Below are positions 23,238 through 34,185 of a stretch of 64,000 nt of DNA, piece by piece. Below the pieces are notes generated by a model. That model did no database searches. It was given only the letters and a program-made list of their open reading frames with translations, and was not told the DNA's origin. Position numbers and translations under genes: made by a program. How positions within the stretch are numbered: position 1 is the stretch's first letter; each line of letters begins with the position of its first letter. The stretch covers positions 37,045,098 to 37,109,097 of the forward strand of contig CM043962.1 in NCBI GenBank assembly GCA_014529385.2, written 5' to 3'. The stretch comes from Adiantum capillus-veneris (lineage: Eukaryota > Streptophyta > Polypodiopsida > Polypodiales > Pteridaceae).

Positions 23238-26200
23238 CTGTACAAAAAGTTATCAAGAACAGCACTGCATCAGCCATTAAAAACTCTACAAAGCGTTCTC
23301 CAAAGAGTATTCCGAACTTTTAATTTTGCAGTCATTTGTAGTGTAGATTGTTAAGCGAAAAACTTTATCACGGAGCATCATGTAACAAATACAAAGTTTT
23401 AGTTTCTAAAATTTTAAGACATGCTCTAGTTTCTAAAACCATAGCATTGACCCCCGTAACTTAGAAATTGCAATTCAAGTAGCTATTTGTTTGAACCTTT
23501 GCACACTGGTGAACCAAATGTTCGCGTCAAACTCATCAATTTCTATGGGCTTTGTTTCAGGATTTTTTATTGTCTTTGCGAGTGTGGATGTAGGGCATGT
23601 TTCTTCTGGTCAGAACTGCCAATGTTCAAAGATTTCTAGTTTTGCGATTCAAAGCAACATGTTAATAGGAGTGATACAGTAACTAGTTCTTTTCCCACTG
23701 AGAAAAGCTGTACAACAGCCCTTGCATGCACACATGCACTATTTGGACACACAACAGAGGTACTTGTTCAGTGTCCAACCAAAAACAAAACGATGGAACA
23801 AAAGCCAGCTTTGGTAGCAAATAGATCAGATCGTCAGAACAGTGTTGGTTTTGATTTAGGGAAGAGTACGCAAAGACAACCCACTTAAATAAAATTGGGA
23901 CGTATCTAATGTGTCTGCTCTATGAAGAGTTGAGGATGGGGTGTCCTAGATGGGGTTAGCATTTAACGTCAATCCATCAGTTCTGCATACTTTCGCTTTC
24001 TTGTACTCTTGCAGTTTTGCACGTTTGATTAAAATGAATATGAAGAGATTCTAGTCAAAAAAACACCAATCATTCAAATGAAGCCAGAACGGTAATGGTT
24101 CTACATTAGGACAAGAGGAAGCTACCACAATCCACTTGAAGACAAAGAAAAGCTCTTCATCATCAGTATATTTCCAGGAAACAAAAATACTTTCTAGCCC
24201 TGCAGGCACTTCCTTTAGCTGTTGAGGTGTCATTCCAGCTGTTTTCCTTGCCATCTGCACTAAGACAAACGCTGATCAAGAGAGGAGTCTACTTCACAAT
24301 GCACATAATTAAAACTTCTTTCATCCTCACTGACTACAGAAAAGCCTAACACTTGACACAGCAGTATCTGATTGTCAAGCAAAACAAGTCCCTACTAGCC
24401 GTATTTATGTATAAATGCTCTTTGTTCCTACACAATGACAACTTAATAATAAAAGAAAGCACACAAATAGCAAGATTGGCTGCCATACAAAATAACCCTT
24501 GAATTGATTTTATCCGCTTGGATTCAGTAAGTGCCTGATTCTCTTAATGGAGGACATTAGACAATTGACAAGAGAGCCTCTCATTCCCAGCGACTAAAGT
24601 CTGTAAACCCATAGCATACTGAGGACAGGACACATGGACATCGAGTACATGATCACATGAGAGACATGTGTTTTACATTTGCTTAATCCATAAGAGACAC
24701 CTTCATGAATCTGTAGTGTCTGCCTTTTGATGTTTGACTAAAGAAGGCCATTTTGATCATTTCTGAGCAAATGCAAAAAAAATTATTGGCATCGACATAC
24801 ATAAGGGCTCAAATGCTGAAATCCTTAACCCGTTGTCAACTAGCAGACAAAAATTAAATCCAGATTAAAATTTTATGTACTATCAAAAATTTGCAAAAAA
24901 AGCATACCCTGCAATGACCATATTTAAGGGAATATGACCACTTGCTAACAAGGAAATGATGCAAACAAGGCCACCCTGTGGTAATAAGATGCTATTGCAA
25001 CCAAACCTCACCCTTGCCAGATTTTACAACAGAAGGCCTTGATTTCACAAGATATAAATGCTTCATCTGTCTTTGATAAGGCATACATCAAAGAGAAACA
25101 TCTTTTGCTTTGTCAACGTGGCAAGTTGAGCAAGGACTGGATCAAGCTTGCTGAGAAAACCCAAAGCTGCATTGACGTAATGATATCACCCAAACTCAAC
25201 CCCCCCCCCCCCCCCCCCCCCCCCCAAGGCAGCGGCTCCAAAAAGCACCCAAAAAATGAAAAAAAAAATGCAGAGACGAAGCACTGATGACATTACATAC
25301 AAAGTTGACTGAGATAAAATTTACATTCTAGGCATAGAATCTTTAGAAACCTGAACCTCCAATCATAGCGCACACAAAAATTGCACTCCTAAACTTGTAA
25401 TTTGGGGAATTCTGCAAGAGCAATGAGCTTGTTTCTCTTCCCCCATTTATTTGATGATACCTTTTGGGTAGACACCTCTGTTGTGACATATCTTTGGCCT
25501 TTTACCTTACACCTTGCGCTCTTGAATTGTTTCAATACTGGAATAATTATTTCCTTTTGCCCTTTTCTTGTGTTCCACCTCAAACTCCTCAAAACCCTGG
25601 CAAGTTATCTCCTTACCAGCTACATTTCAAGAACACATGCTCAATTCGTATCTCCCTACACAACCACACAGAGCAGATAGAGACGAGCAAACAAGATTTA
25701 CTTTAGGTCATCACTGTTCAATGTCTGCTCGACTCTTAGATATATGCTCAGTTCTTATTCCCTACATACAGCCACAGAAAGCAGATAGAGACAAGCAAAC
25801 ACAGTTTATTTTAGGTCATTACTGAGTGTAGAAAGATCAGTCATAATTACCTCATTCCAGTCCACTAGTTCAATCAGATCATCATCCATAGTCTCTTTGG
25901 CGGATTTCCTTAAAATGGTCTCTCGTTCGGACTTATTTGGCATCGGCAAAGTTATGGTGCGATCCATTCTCCCAGGCCTCCGTAAAGCTTCATCAATAGT
26001 CTCTGGCCGGCTGCTTGTTGCTACAAGGACCACACCCTCTTGTGTCTCAAACCTTCACATATAACAACAAAGAGAAGACGAACCTTCATGAATACATTAA
26101 ACACGTTGTTAGAGGCAACAAAGTTTATACTGAAATCAAACATAATACCAACCCATCAAGCTCAACAAGAAGTTGGTTGATGAGAGATTCGTGATCTTGT

Positions 26201-29200
26201 TTTCGTGTATCTCCTGACTCACCACGAACACCAGCAAAGTAATCAAAGTCGTCCATCAAGATAATAAGTGGTGCCTAGTAGCAAATGAGGGGTTGAACAA
26301 GGGAGATTTAGTGAAAATCTTGTTAAAAAAAGCACCCCTTCAATCATGTTGATAAGAGTATGAACAAAGGATGCATGTTGTCATTGTTGTTAAATTAGCT
26401 TTATCTCGCGGAAATATAATTCTAAATGAATTAATGGATTTATAAGTGAGAGGGTTTTCTCGCTTGAGACACTACGTAAAATAATTATAAATGAATTATT
26501 GGAATTATAACTGACAGGTTTTTTCTCGTTGGAGACATCCAAGTACAAATATTTATAGTGCATCATTCAGAGACATGACAGGAGCACTCTAAACTGTAGG
26601 GCCACCAAGAACGGGTACTTCCGATGCGTCACATCGGATGGGCGACATAATGCATCGGGAAAAAGTATTCGACCATCCGGAACGGGCATCTCTGATGCAT
26701 AATGGGAAGGATAACATAGAGAATCGCAAAGGAGATTGTATTGTAAGTTCGGTGAGAAAGGACTAGGTGATGGGTATTCTTCATGCGTCATAGGCTGGTT
26801 GATGGGAGCACTGGAAAGGGAATATTCCATAGTCAAGAGGTATCCCAAACTGATTTAGGACTGGGCACAAGAAATGAGCAAGCACTTGAATAAAGATGGG
26901 TTCATAGGAAACTTTGAAGAAATGTAGTTTCTTTCTGAGAAAGCGAGTTGGAAGTCTATGTTAGCATTGCATCTGTTCATGAGACTGCATCCAAGGACGC
27001 ATGGGTTGTGATTGCGTAAGCATGGTTTCCAGCTTATAAGTTCTCACTAAGTTTTTAGCAAGTTTCGACCATTCTTTAAAGTGGCCGGCCACCCACTTAA
27101 TATGTGGGTAGCCACTAGATTAAAAAAGCAGAAAACTCCTAGCGCCTCCACTCTCTCTCTCTCTCTTTTTAGCACCAGAAAAAGCGACCTCTCTCTCTCT
27201 CCAGCCCTAGGCGCCCCCCCTCTCCCCTATACTTCCCATGAAGGCCTTCTCTATTCATGCCGGCTGCCAGTGGCTCACTCACAAGTAGCAGAAAAGCTAG
27301 CGCTAAGGATCAGCCCTTGCTGCTGCAGATTTTTAGCCAAGATGTTGATGATGCTGCAGGAGAACAAGGCGCCAGAGAATCCCTCAAGTTACCGCAGGTT
27401 TTCAGCCACAAAGAAGATGACACCCAAGAAACCCATGGCTGCCCTTTGCGTTCCAGAGGTCGCCAAGACCAAGTAGGCGAGTTCCATCCGAAAGAAGTGC
27501 CTACAGAGATTGTTTCCATCGCAACAAGTTGATGTTTTTCTCTGTTTTCACCCTATGAATGTCGTAGACGGGGCTAATTTACCTAAAGGAACCCGAGACC
27601 ACACCTATTCTGTGTGCAGGATTGGAAGAGAAGGTTCTCCGGGTAGAGATCTCTTCCAGAAAGTTACTTTTCAAGAACTGAGTTGCGTTCAAAGTTTTGA
27701 GACCTCACAAGTAACGTTTTTTGATCTTTTGAGTGTTTGTTTGCAGGAGCATTTCCTCTTCGCGAGGGAGTAGGAGCAGAGGAAGGCATGAGCCTCTACA
27801 CGAGAAAAGCACTCTAAGGAACTAGAGTCAGATCAGCCTACGGGTTTCGTACCCTGAGTTTGGGAGTAGATCCATGGATCTCAGAGTGGTAGACTCTCGA
27901 GTTGGGATTAGGAAATAGAGATTCTCGAAAAGGGACTTCATGTCTAAGAAAACAGAGTTGATGCTAAGAACTCTGCAGGAAGAAAACTTTGGGAATAGAG
28001 CCGGGAAAAGAGTTATATATCTTCATAAGTTCAGAATAGTCACAACCCACAAACTGTACGAGGGGATAAAACACTCACAAAACTACAAAAGCAAGGGACA
28101 CAAGAAAACCCAGAAAAAAAAAAAAAAAAACTAAATCACTAGTTTGCTACTAAATAAAACTAGACATTATTCACTTAAAATGGTTTTAGAAAGGGCATTA
28201 GCAAATAAGTTCAAGCAGCTTACTTGACTTAGGCCATGCCCTTAGTCTAGAAGGTGAGATCTGGAAACGGAGGTTCCTCGGAATAGGGTTTTTTCCTTGA
28301 GAATAGGCAGCCAAGGCTTCCGAGAACCATCGATTTTGATCTAGATTGGACGTGGTAATACGTTCGGCTCAAGTGCTTGTATAGACTAAGTCCATATTTC
28401 TCACTACAAGTAGATGAGAGCAAGGATATTCAAGTGCAACAATATATGTTTCCGTACATCACATACATTGAGAACAATGGCCATGGATCTATATGCATAG
28501 CATTTGTGACGTTCTCCCAACAACTTGACAGAAGTGCACATACTTTATATAATGATTTGAGATTTGATTGAATGTTTTAAAAGCATGCGGACACCACTAT
28601 TGAAGATGGTTGGCATTGCAACATATCATGCAAGTGTTAGGGCAGGCTAGCTGCAAGGTTTAAGCAAGAGATTCCACACCTTGTGAAGTGTCGTTGTAAA
28701 GCTCACAAAGGATATCTTCCTTCAATTGATGCTTCCACTAACTATAAAGAGTCCAAATATATGGATAAGATCCAAAGAAGCTACATACACTCTCATTATT
28801 TGTACTTAGGTCCCATGTGTGAGGGAGATGTAGCCAATCATATGATGGTGCATTGACATATATGATACATTTGTGTCAAAACTACATTCAAAGCATTATG
28901 TGATCACTATGATGGTGGGTTTTGATGTTTTTGAAGTGACAAAATATTTGTCACCAAATTATTATGATAGCAATTTGAAAAAATATGATGTCTCAGTTAA
29001 AAAATGTCGACTGTCCCGTGTGAACACTTAAGCCAAGGCTATGGTTTGTCGCTCAATAAGTACGTGTGAAAAGGTGTAGATCCTTCATAACCAAAATGCA
29101 CAATTGCTTTAGCTTATTCCTTGAGCTTTGAAGCTTTAAAAAGCCTTGTTGGTGCTACCTCTTCATGTGAGAGAACTTTCAAAGATGAAATCAAAAGCAA

Positions 29201-32200
29201 GTTTCGCGATCAATTATCTCTAGATAGACTGTGCTTTTTGGTATTAGGACTCCCAACATTACCAATTCAGAAAATGCTCCTATTGCTTCTCTCATTTTTT
29301 CCCTCACCCTACTCCCACAGCATCTCGCCCCACTCTCCGCCCCTCGCTAGCTATCCCCCGCTTGCTAACTTTCCCTTCACTATCATAGGATATTAAGCTC
29401 AACCATAGCATATTAAGTTCAAACTTGTAGTCCCATTGAGAAAGATTGAACAAAAGCAAGCCGGCATATGTAAAGCATCAGGGAAAGAGAAATACGACAT
29501 GAAATTGAAAATCTAACTGAGCCTATCACCGCTGCCTGCTGGCATTGCCACTTTAAACCAATCACGATGAAAATCCTTCTTGCTCATATATTATACACAC
29601 ACCAATTTGAAAATTAGAATGATCAAAGCACACTCACCAGCTCTCTTGCTGTCTTGAAAAGCTCCCGCACATTAGAAGCACCCTGACCAACCCATGCTCC
29701 CCCTTCAAGTTCCAACCCATTCAGGTCAACTAAGGGGACTTTAGCTTCAGCTGCTATGGCAATTGCAAGAGATGTTTTCCCTGTACCAGGCCTTCCCGCT
29801 ATAAGAACACCCTATTCAAAAAAATCCAACAAATTTTGAGAGCAAGAAGTCCAATCGTATACCAATGACTATTTTACTGTCGCCGTCTAAATCTAAACTA
29901 GATTACAAAACAGAGATTAAATTACCCTAGGTGGTCGTGCACCCATCTCCTTAAAAATTTCTGGTTCGCGTAAAAACTTTATTATTTCATTGATTTCCTC
30001 CTTGACAGCTTCAAGACCAGCAAATTCCTCTAGTCTAATAGCTGGATCTTTTACCCTCTGGCAAAACAAAAATCAAGGCTTTTGAGTAGGCATGAGAAAA
30101 TCACTAGAAATATGCTACAAGCATTTAAATGAAGCTACCATAAAGGCATTACTGCTGCACCTGCACAATTTCCTATGAAAGGCAAGCTTTCCATTATAAA
30201 GGAACTCATAATATTAAGTTCTTCTGCCTTTTGAAAAATGACTTTTTGCCAAAAATATGCACAGCTTTTTGTCAAGATAGTAATAAGGAAAAATGGCATC
30301 ATTGAGTAACAATGGGCCCCTTGTAGTTATAATACAATGGCCACCTTTGAAGACTTTGCGTACTGTAAACAATCTTAAAACTGCTCAAGCAAATTGATCC
30401 ATTAGAACCACCCAAGCATGTCAAGTCCATTATGCTTCATAAATTAAAACCTAACAAAAAATTTCTTTTGTCTCTACAAATTGCATACACTGAGAGGTGC
30501 ATATAAATGCTAAGAGATGAATCTAGGATAAGCCCAGATTCATCCTTAAAGGAAAGTGCAAGGACAAGACAATATAACCATCAGTTCCATCATGAAAGAT
30601 GCATATATATGCTAAGAGGTTACTTTAAAGAAGCATTATTGTGCCACTAGCGTAGATATGTTTGTTTTTATAGATAAAACTAAGGAAAGGAAATAGAAAA
30701 GATATAATAGCATGTGAAAAAAATGCTCTTAGGAAAACATACAATGCTTTCAGTAGTGAAAGAATCTCAGGATCACAACGACCGTCTGAGTCCCTCGTTT
30801 GTGTTAATATAGTACCTTTCATGATTAAAGCAATCTGTCTAGATAACTTGCACTGATAAGGGAGTTGCGCCAACTAAAAGAGAATTAGCTTCATAAGGCT
30901 ATCCTGTACACAAACCATTTAAGCATATATGCCTTGAAATTTAAAAACACAATATCAGCGTCATGGTCATGAACTGCAAAGGACCGTGACATTTGACTGC
31001 TTTTGAACCTTAAAGCAAATCTATTAATCACTCTTTACAGAAATCACATGTTAAGATACACCTCTTCTTTAGCTCTGTAGATCGTGATCTAACCATTCTG
31101 TTGCAGTACTAATTATAAATTTTAAAAAGACTCAAGGCCAAGTTCAGCCCTAGTAAGGCTTTCAGGTGACTGATTGACATGAAAGGATATTCCCTACTCA
31201 AAATCTTGCGAAACATTCTCACTTATGAAAAGGAAAAATCTAACATTTTGGAGTCAAACATTACATTTGAAAAGCAAGCTAAAATTATGCAGCCAAAAAG
31301 ATCACATATCCATTCACTATAATGCTATTTTAACAAAATGCAGAACCTTCACCTTACGCATTCCTGAAGAACAGTGTCCAGAAAGTTACCTTCATTTTGT
31401 CAAAGGCCTGCCTTACAGGATCTTCAATAGCTTTAGGGTTATCTGCCTTGAGCTTCTTCATTATCTCTTTCTACAAAATTAAAGCACTAAAATCAAAACA
31501 AACTTCCTCGCCTCCCTCCCTCCCTCTCCTAAAAGGTTGATTAGCATGATCATATATAGAGCTTCAAGTGCCGCATTGTCAGTACAAAAACCATTTTGAT
31601 ATGTTTCAAAAGTAAAAACCCTGTTTCGGAGAGCCTTCCGAATGTATGAAAGAAAATGGTTCTAACTTAAATTGGACATACCCTGTAAACAAGATCACAG
31701 GAAAGAGATTAAAGCATGCTGTGGCAACATACTTTTTCCATACAGCAAATGCATACAGGTATGGAAGTATGGAAAAAATACTACATAATGCAGGCAATCT
31801 GTCGTTCATGTCTCTTCTACTCTCTGTATATGCACACATACAAGATACGATTCTATATGGACATTTATGTGCAAAGGTATATTATATATGTATGTATGTA
31901 TATGTATATGTATGTATGTATGTATATGTATACGTATGTATGTATATGTATATGTATGTACGTATGTATGTATATAGACATATATACAAACAAACAAAGA
32001 AACATACATACATACATACATTGTGAACCTCGGTTGGGTCCCCACCTATAACCTGTCATGGTGCCTTCTTCTTTCATTGTTTCTTGTAGACCCATGCATA
32101 GTTTTTTTAATTCTTTCTCATACGGTAATTTTAGCATACTTTCATGCTTGTATGATATGCGTATGTTATGACCTAACATACTTGCCATGCTTTATCTACA

Positions 32201-33817
32201 AGGAGAATCGGAATATTATCTATGTTTGCCCTCAGAAAAAAGCCATTGATGTGGAACATTTTATTTTTAAAGCAGTGGCTATCAAGTCTTTGAGATTCAA
32301 ATACTACATAGTTGTCACATATTGCCTGATTTTATCATCCAGTATGATAGGGCATGCATGGAATTTCTTGAGCATGCGAACCATACTTTTTCCATACTTC
32401 CATACCTGTATGCATTTGCTGTATGGAAAAATTATGTTGCCACAAACCATACTTTTCCCATGAACAATTACCTTTCCCATTGTGTTAATATACCGATGAC
32501 ACACATAAAGACAATGGGGTATGATCAATCAAGTAAACTTTCAAGTCCTACCTTGTTTACCACATACATTTTAACTACTTCATCCAAGAATCATGGATCA
32601 TCCATTTTGAGTTCGGTTCATTCACTGTCTCAAGCTAACCACATACTAGATTTAATACTTCGACAAATCAAAATAATTCAAAAAAAGTTATCAAAGCAAC
32701 TCCATAAAAGGTGATCATGCAAGTAATTCAAATTTGAAAAATTGTAGCAAAGAAGTACATACCCCTTTTTTCTGCTTCCATTCTACATCGTTCGTATCTT
32801 CTCCAGGACCTAGAAATTGTCCTAAAACCTTGCTCAACACCTTGGTAATGTATACATATGGAATCCACATAATAAACCACCGCAAGGGAAGTGTCAACCA
32901 CCAAGCTGTGTTGCCTTCTCCTTGGCCAATGCGCCTCTGTAATCTCCCTTGCACAAGTCTCTTCAGTGCGAGTAGAAAAGGGACTTTATTCCGTGGAGGT
33001 GCATTCTCTGGAAGGTGGAGACCAATGGAATTTTGTATCTAAACATCAGACAATAAGCCTTAATCTTCTCAGACGTAAACATCTGCTATTTTGTAAAATT
33101 TAAGAAACTGTGTCATTGTGCAGTAGACATACAAGGTTTGGGAGCTTCTCCAGCAGTGGAAAAACTACTCTCCCCAGCAGCTCTTCAATAGTATGAATTG
33201 TAAACTGGAAAAATGATGTAGCTAGAGGGTTCTGAATAAACGCCTTCAGCAGATTCCCAATTTTACACAAAATGATTCTAAATGGGAAAAAGAAGACGCG
33301 CATAGGATCCAGCTGACTCCAGGGAATTGGCATGAACACAACTGGTGCAGGAATTCCTGATCCAAGCATCTTCGTATGTAGAGTCTTAAAACCCCCATAG
33401 TTGAAATATGCAGCATCATAAGCCTACATCCCCAAAAATTCAGCAAGTGTATGTTGCAGCACTCACAGACATTGTTAAGGCAATTACATTGAAGTGTCTG
33501 TATGCAAAACTAAGCTAGAACATAACTCAAGCTGCAATTACATTGAAGTGTCTGTATCTGTGCACGTGCAAACCTAGGCTAAAACATAAATCAAACTGCT
33601 ATATTTGCTATTTTACCAGAAGATCAGCAAAAAAAGTTCGAGTGTCTCCTTTCAACTGAAAAAGCATCACACATTTGTCATGCCGAACTCGAGCACTATC
33701 TACAAGGCCTTTGTCCACTGCATAATTGAGGCCCTCAGAAGACATTTCCCACCTTTTGCCCTTTTCATTGTACCAGGTTTGAGCCAAAATACGGTCCCTG
33801 ACCGTAAGAACACGCTC
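23055..33817 (-). CDS. FTSHI5: FTSHI5, inactive-type FtsH AAA+ protein of plastids (10 internal exons)
   Basis: Minus-strand gene. Ten exons with GT-AG borders and compatible phases encode about 597 residues; start and stop codons are outside the window. Domains in order: a soluble N-terminal segment, hydrophobic likely membrane segments, then an AAA+ ATPase with Walker A GRPGTGKTS, Walker B LIILMDDFD, and the second region of homology DEALRRPGRMDR with its arginines, then a C-terminal linker. In Arabidopsis this protein lacks the zinc-binding HEXXH of active FtsH and works in the plastid envelope FtsH12-FTSHI complex, implicated in protein import and required in embryos. The HEXXH region would be in exons not present here, so inactivity is inferred by homology. 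The frames show no stops, so I take the gene as functional. Other FTSHI paralogues are less likely because of the KQDHESLINQLLVELDGF region and the long N-terminal part. Confidence 0.9.
23238..24125 (-). other. FTSHI5: FTSHI5 intron, nothing recognised
   Basis: 888-bp AT-rich intron between the two last exons in the window. No repeat or element was recognised. Confidence 0.6.
24126..24254 (-). CDS. FTSHI5: FTSHI5 exon, 43 codons
   Basis: Acceptor TTAGTGCAG, then MARKTAGMTPQQLKEVPAGL. The donor GTAGCTTCC was chosen over a later one because ending at FKWIV joins KLNKITPDWL at the spacing seen in the Arabidopsis protein as I remember it. Confidence 0.8.
24255..25850 (-). other. FTSHI5: FTSHI5 intron with a C26 homopolymer
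   Basis: 1.6-kb AT-rich intron. The only marked feature is a run of 26 C at 25200-25225, flanked by A-rich DNA. There is also an imperfect duplication near 25670-25810 (GCAGATAGAGAC.AGCAAAC..., twice). No gene is seen. Confidence 0.7.
25851..26052 (-). CDS. FTSHI5: FTSHI5 exon, 202 bp, sensor and arginine-finger region
   Basis: Begins with the split glycine codon and FETQEGVVLVATSSRPETI. DEALRRPGRMDRTITLPMP is the second region of homology. The donor is GTAATTATG after the GAG codon. The final part (AKETMDDDLIELVDWNE) is the lid helix region. Confidence 0.92.
26153..26274 (-). CDS. FTSHI5: FTSHI5 exon, 122 bp, Walker B
   Basis: Acceptor TTGCTACTAG. The donor is placed at GATGG|GTTGGT because this joins DG to FETQEG in frame. 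LIILMDDFDYFAGVRG is the Walker B region, with Asp where active AAA+ enzymes usually have Glu. It ends LINQLLVELDG. Confidence 0.9.
26385..27790 (+). mobile_element. LTR-like repeat, family F, in FTSHI5 intron
   Basis: Collinear with the solo LTR at 49652-50896. Both begin TGTTG.TAA, contain GATGCGTCACAT..GATGGG and AATAAAGATGGGTTCA, and a GGCCG(C/G)CCACTTAAT block. An internal 65-bp tandem duplication lies at 26413-26541. The right end is uncertain (about 27790) and no target duplication was found. Confidence 0.65.
27995..28240. repeat. Dispersed repeat shared with 55255-55490
   Basis: Common words include CTTCATAAGTTCAGAATAGT, GCAAGGGA, CTAAATCACT..TTTGCTAC and TAGAAA.GG.AT in the same order. 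It includes an A17 run at 28117. One copy sits in a FTSHI5 intron next to a hAT relic and the other within a gypsy fragment, so it is probably part of an unassigned mobile element. Confidence 0.6.
28377..29270 (+). pseudogene. hAT-superfamily transposase relic
   Basis: Three pieces in order. YFSLQVDESKDIQVQQYM (about 28395) resembles the DUF4371 region. MVGIATYHASVRAG and EIPHLVKCRCKAHKGYLP (about 28605-28715) follow with stops and frame changes. LVGATSSCERTFKDEIKSKF (about 29141-29200), followed by LSLDRLCFLVLGLP, is the C-terminal dimerisation domain. It sits antisense to FTSHI5 in its largest intron in the window. No terminal repeats are identified. Confidence 0.75.
29638..29811 (-). CDS. 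FTSHI5: FTSHI5 exon, 58 codons, Walker A
   Basis: Acceptor TTGAATAG, donor GTGAGTGT, phase 0. GVLIAGRPGTGKTSLAIAIA is the Walker A nucleotide-binding loop. WVGQGASNVRELFKTAREL follows, typical of FtsH relatives. Confidence 0.92.
29926..30057 (-). CDS. FTSHI5: FTSHI5 exon, 44 codons, start of AAA+ module
   Basis: Acceptor TTTTGCCAG, donor GTAATTTAA, phase 0. LEEFAGLEAVKEEINEII followed by FLREPEIFKEMGARPPR is the conserved entry to the FtsH AAA+ domain. Confidence 0.9.
30058..31389 (-). other. FTSHI5: FTSHI5 intron, no element recognised
   Basis: 1.33-kb AT-rich intron. Only short related phrases (GCATATAAATGCTAAGAG near 30500 and 30605) were noticed. Confidence 0.6.
31390..31470 (-). CDS. 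FTSHI5: FTSHI5 exon, 27 codons
   Basis: Acceptor TTTTGTAG, donor GTAACTTTC, phase 0. KEIMKKLKADNPKAIEDPVR is a basic helix preceding the ATPase. It is supported by frame continuity with both neighbours. Confidence 0.85.
31720..32444. mobile_element. Inverted-repeat element in FTSHI5 intron
   Basis: Left arm 31720-31780 begins TGTGGCAACATACTTTTTCC. The right arm 32382-32444 is its near-perfect inverse, ending ATGTTGCCACA. The two arms of about 62 bp flank about 600 bp that includes a TATG microsatellite. There is no coding and no clear target duplication. This is the structure of a MITE or other nonautonomous DNA transposon. Transcribed within the FTSHI5 pre-mRNA it could form a long hairpin. 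Confidence 0.75.
31878..32020. repeat. TATG/CATA microsatellite
   Basis: Imperfect TATG and TA units (31878-31978), then ATACATACATACAT (32004-32018), so the two parts are mutually complementary. Apparent reading frames (YVYVCMYVYV) are artefacts of the repeat. Confidence 0.9.
32763..33038 (-). CDS. FTSHI5: FTSHI5 exon, 92 codons, membrane segment
   Basis: Acceptor GTTTAG, donor GTATGTAC, phase 0. It contains the hydrophobic run WWLTLPLRWFIMWIPYVYI, a likely membrane segment, then a charged stretch ending WKQKKG. Confidence 0.88.
33133..33423 (-). CDS. FTSHI5: FTSHI5 exon, 97 codons
   Basis: Acceptor GATGTAG, donor GTATGTCT, phase 0. It begins AYDAAYFNYGGFKTLHTKML and holds two hydrophobic stretches around VFFFPFRIILCKIGNLL and LLGRVVFPLLEKL. 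Confidence 0.87.
33617..33817 (-). CDS. FTSHI5: FTSHI5 exon (first in window), 67 codons
   Basis: Acceptor TTTTGCAG before GAGCGTG, donor GTAAAATAG, phase 0 at both ends. It encodes ERVLTVRDRILAQTWYNEKG... with a charged, helical character, from the region before the membrane segments. Earlier exons are not found to the right within the window. Confidence 0.85.
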
Positions 33818-34185
33818 CTGCAAAACATTTACAATTTTGTGGGAAAATTGGTAAAGGCAGCCCTCCAATATTACAAAGTTAAGCTGTTACACCACAAAAT
33901 CTCCTTTTGATAAACAAAAGCGAGAAAATAAAGCTCAATTTTACTCTCAAGCTCCTAGTTGACAAAATGAAACATGTTAAAAGACAAAAGGGAGAACCTA
34001 GAGCAAGTTATTACGTTGGCATGTAAATTTAGAAGTTGTAGGTTGAAAAGCAAGTACATCTACATGCATTCATATAATCTTTTAGTTACTCTTTGTACTC
34101 ATCAACAGACCAACAATACCAAAAGTGATGCCATGCCACACAAAAAACCAATCAACAGTGTGTTACAATGATCCCCAAGGCAGGG
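33818..34185 (-). other. FTSHI5: FTSHI5 intron end, nothing recognised
   Basis: AT-rich sequence upstream of the acceptor at 33818. It is the visible start of the intron leading to the missing N-terminal exons. Confidence 0.5.

Noticed and set aside
31806-32188. Tyr/Thr/His-rich frames on both strands
   Set aside because: They derive from TATG/CATA microsatellites in an intron.
23055-33817. FTSHI5 as a dead gene copy
   Set aside because: Ten exons without stops, canonical splice borders and matching phases argue for a living gene. Only the missing ends leave doubt.
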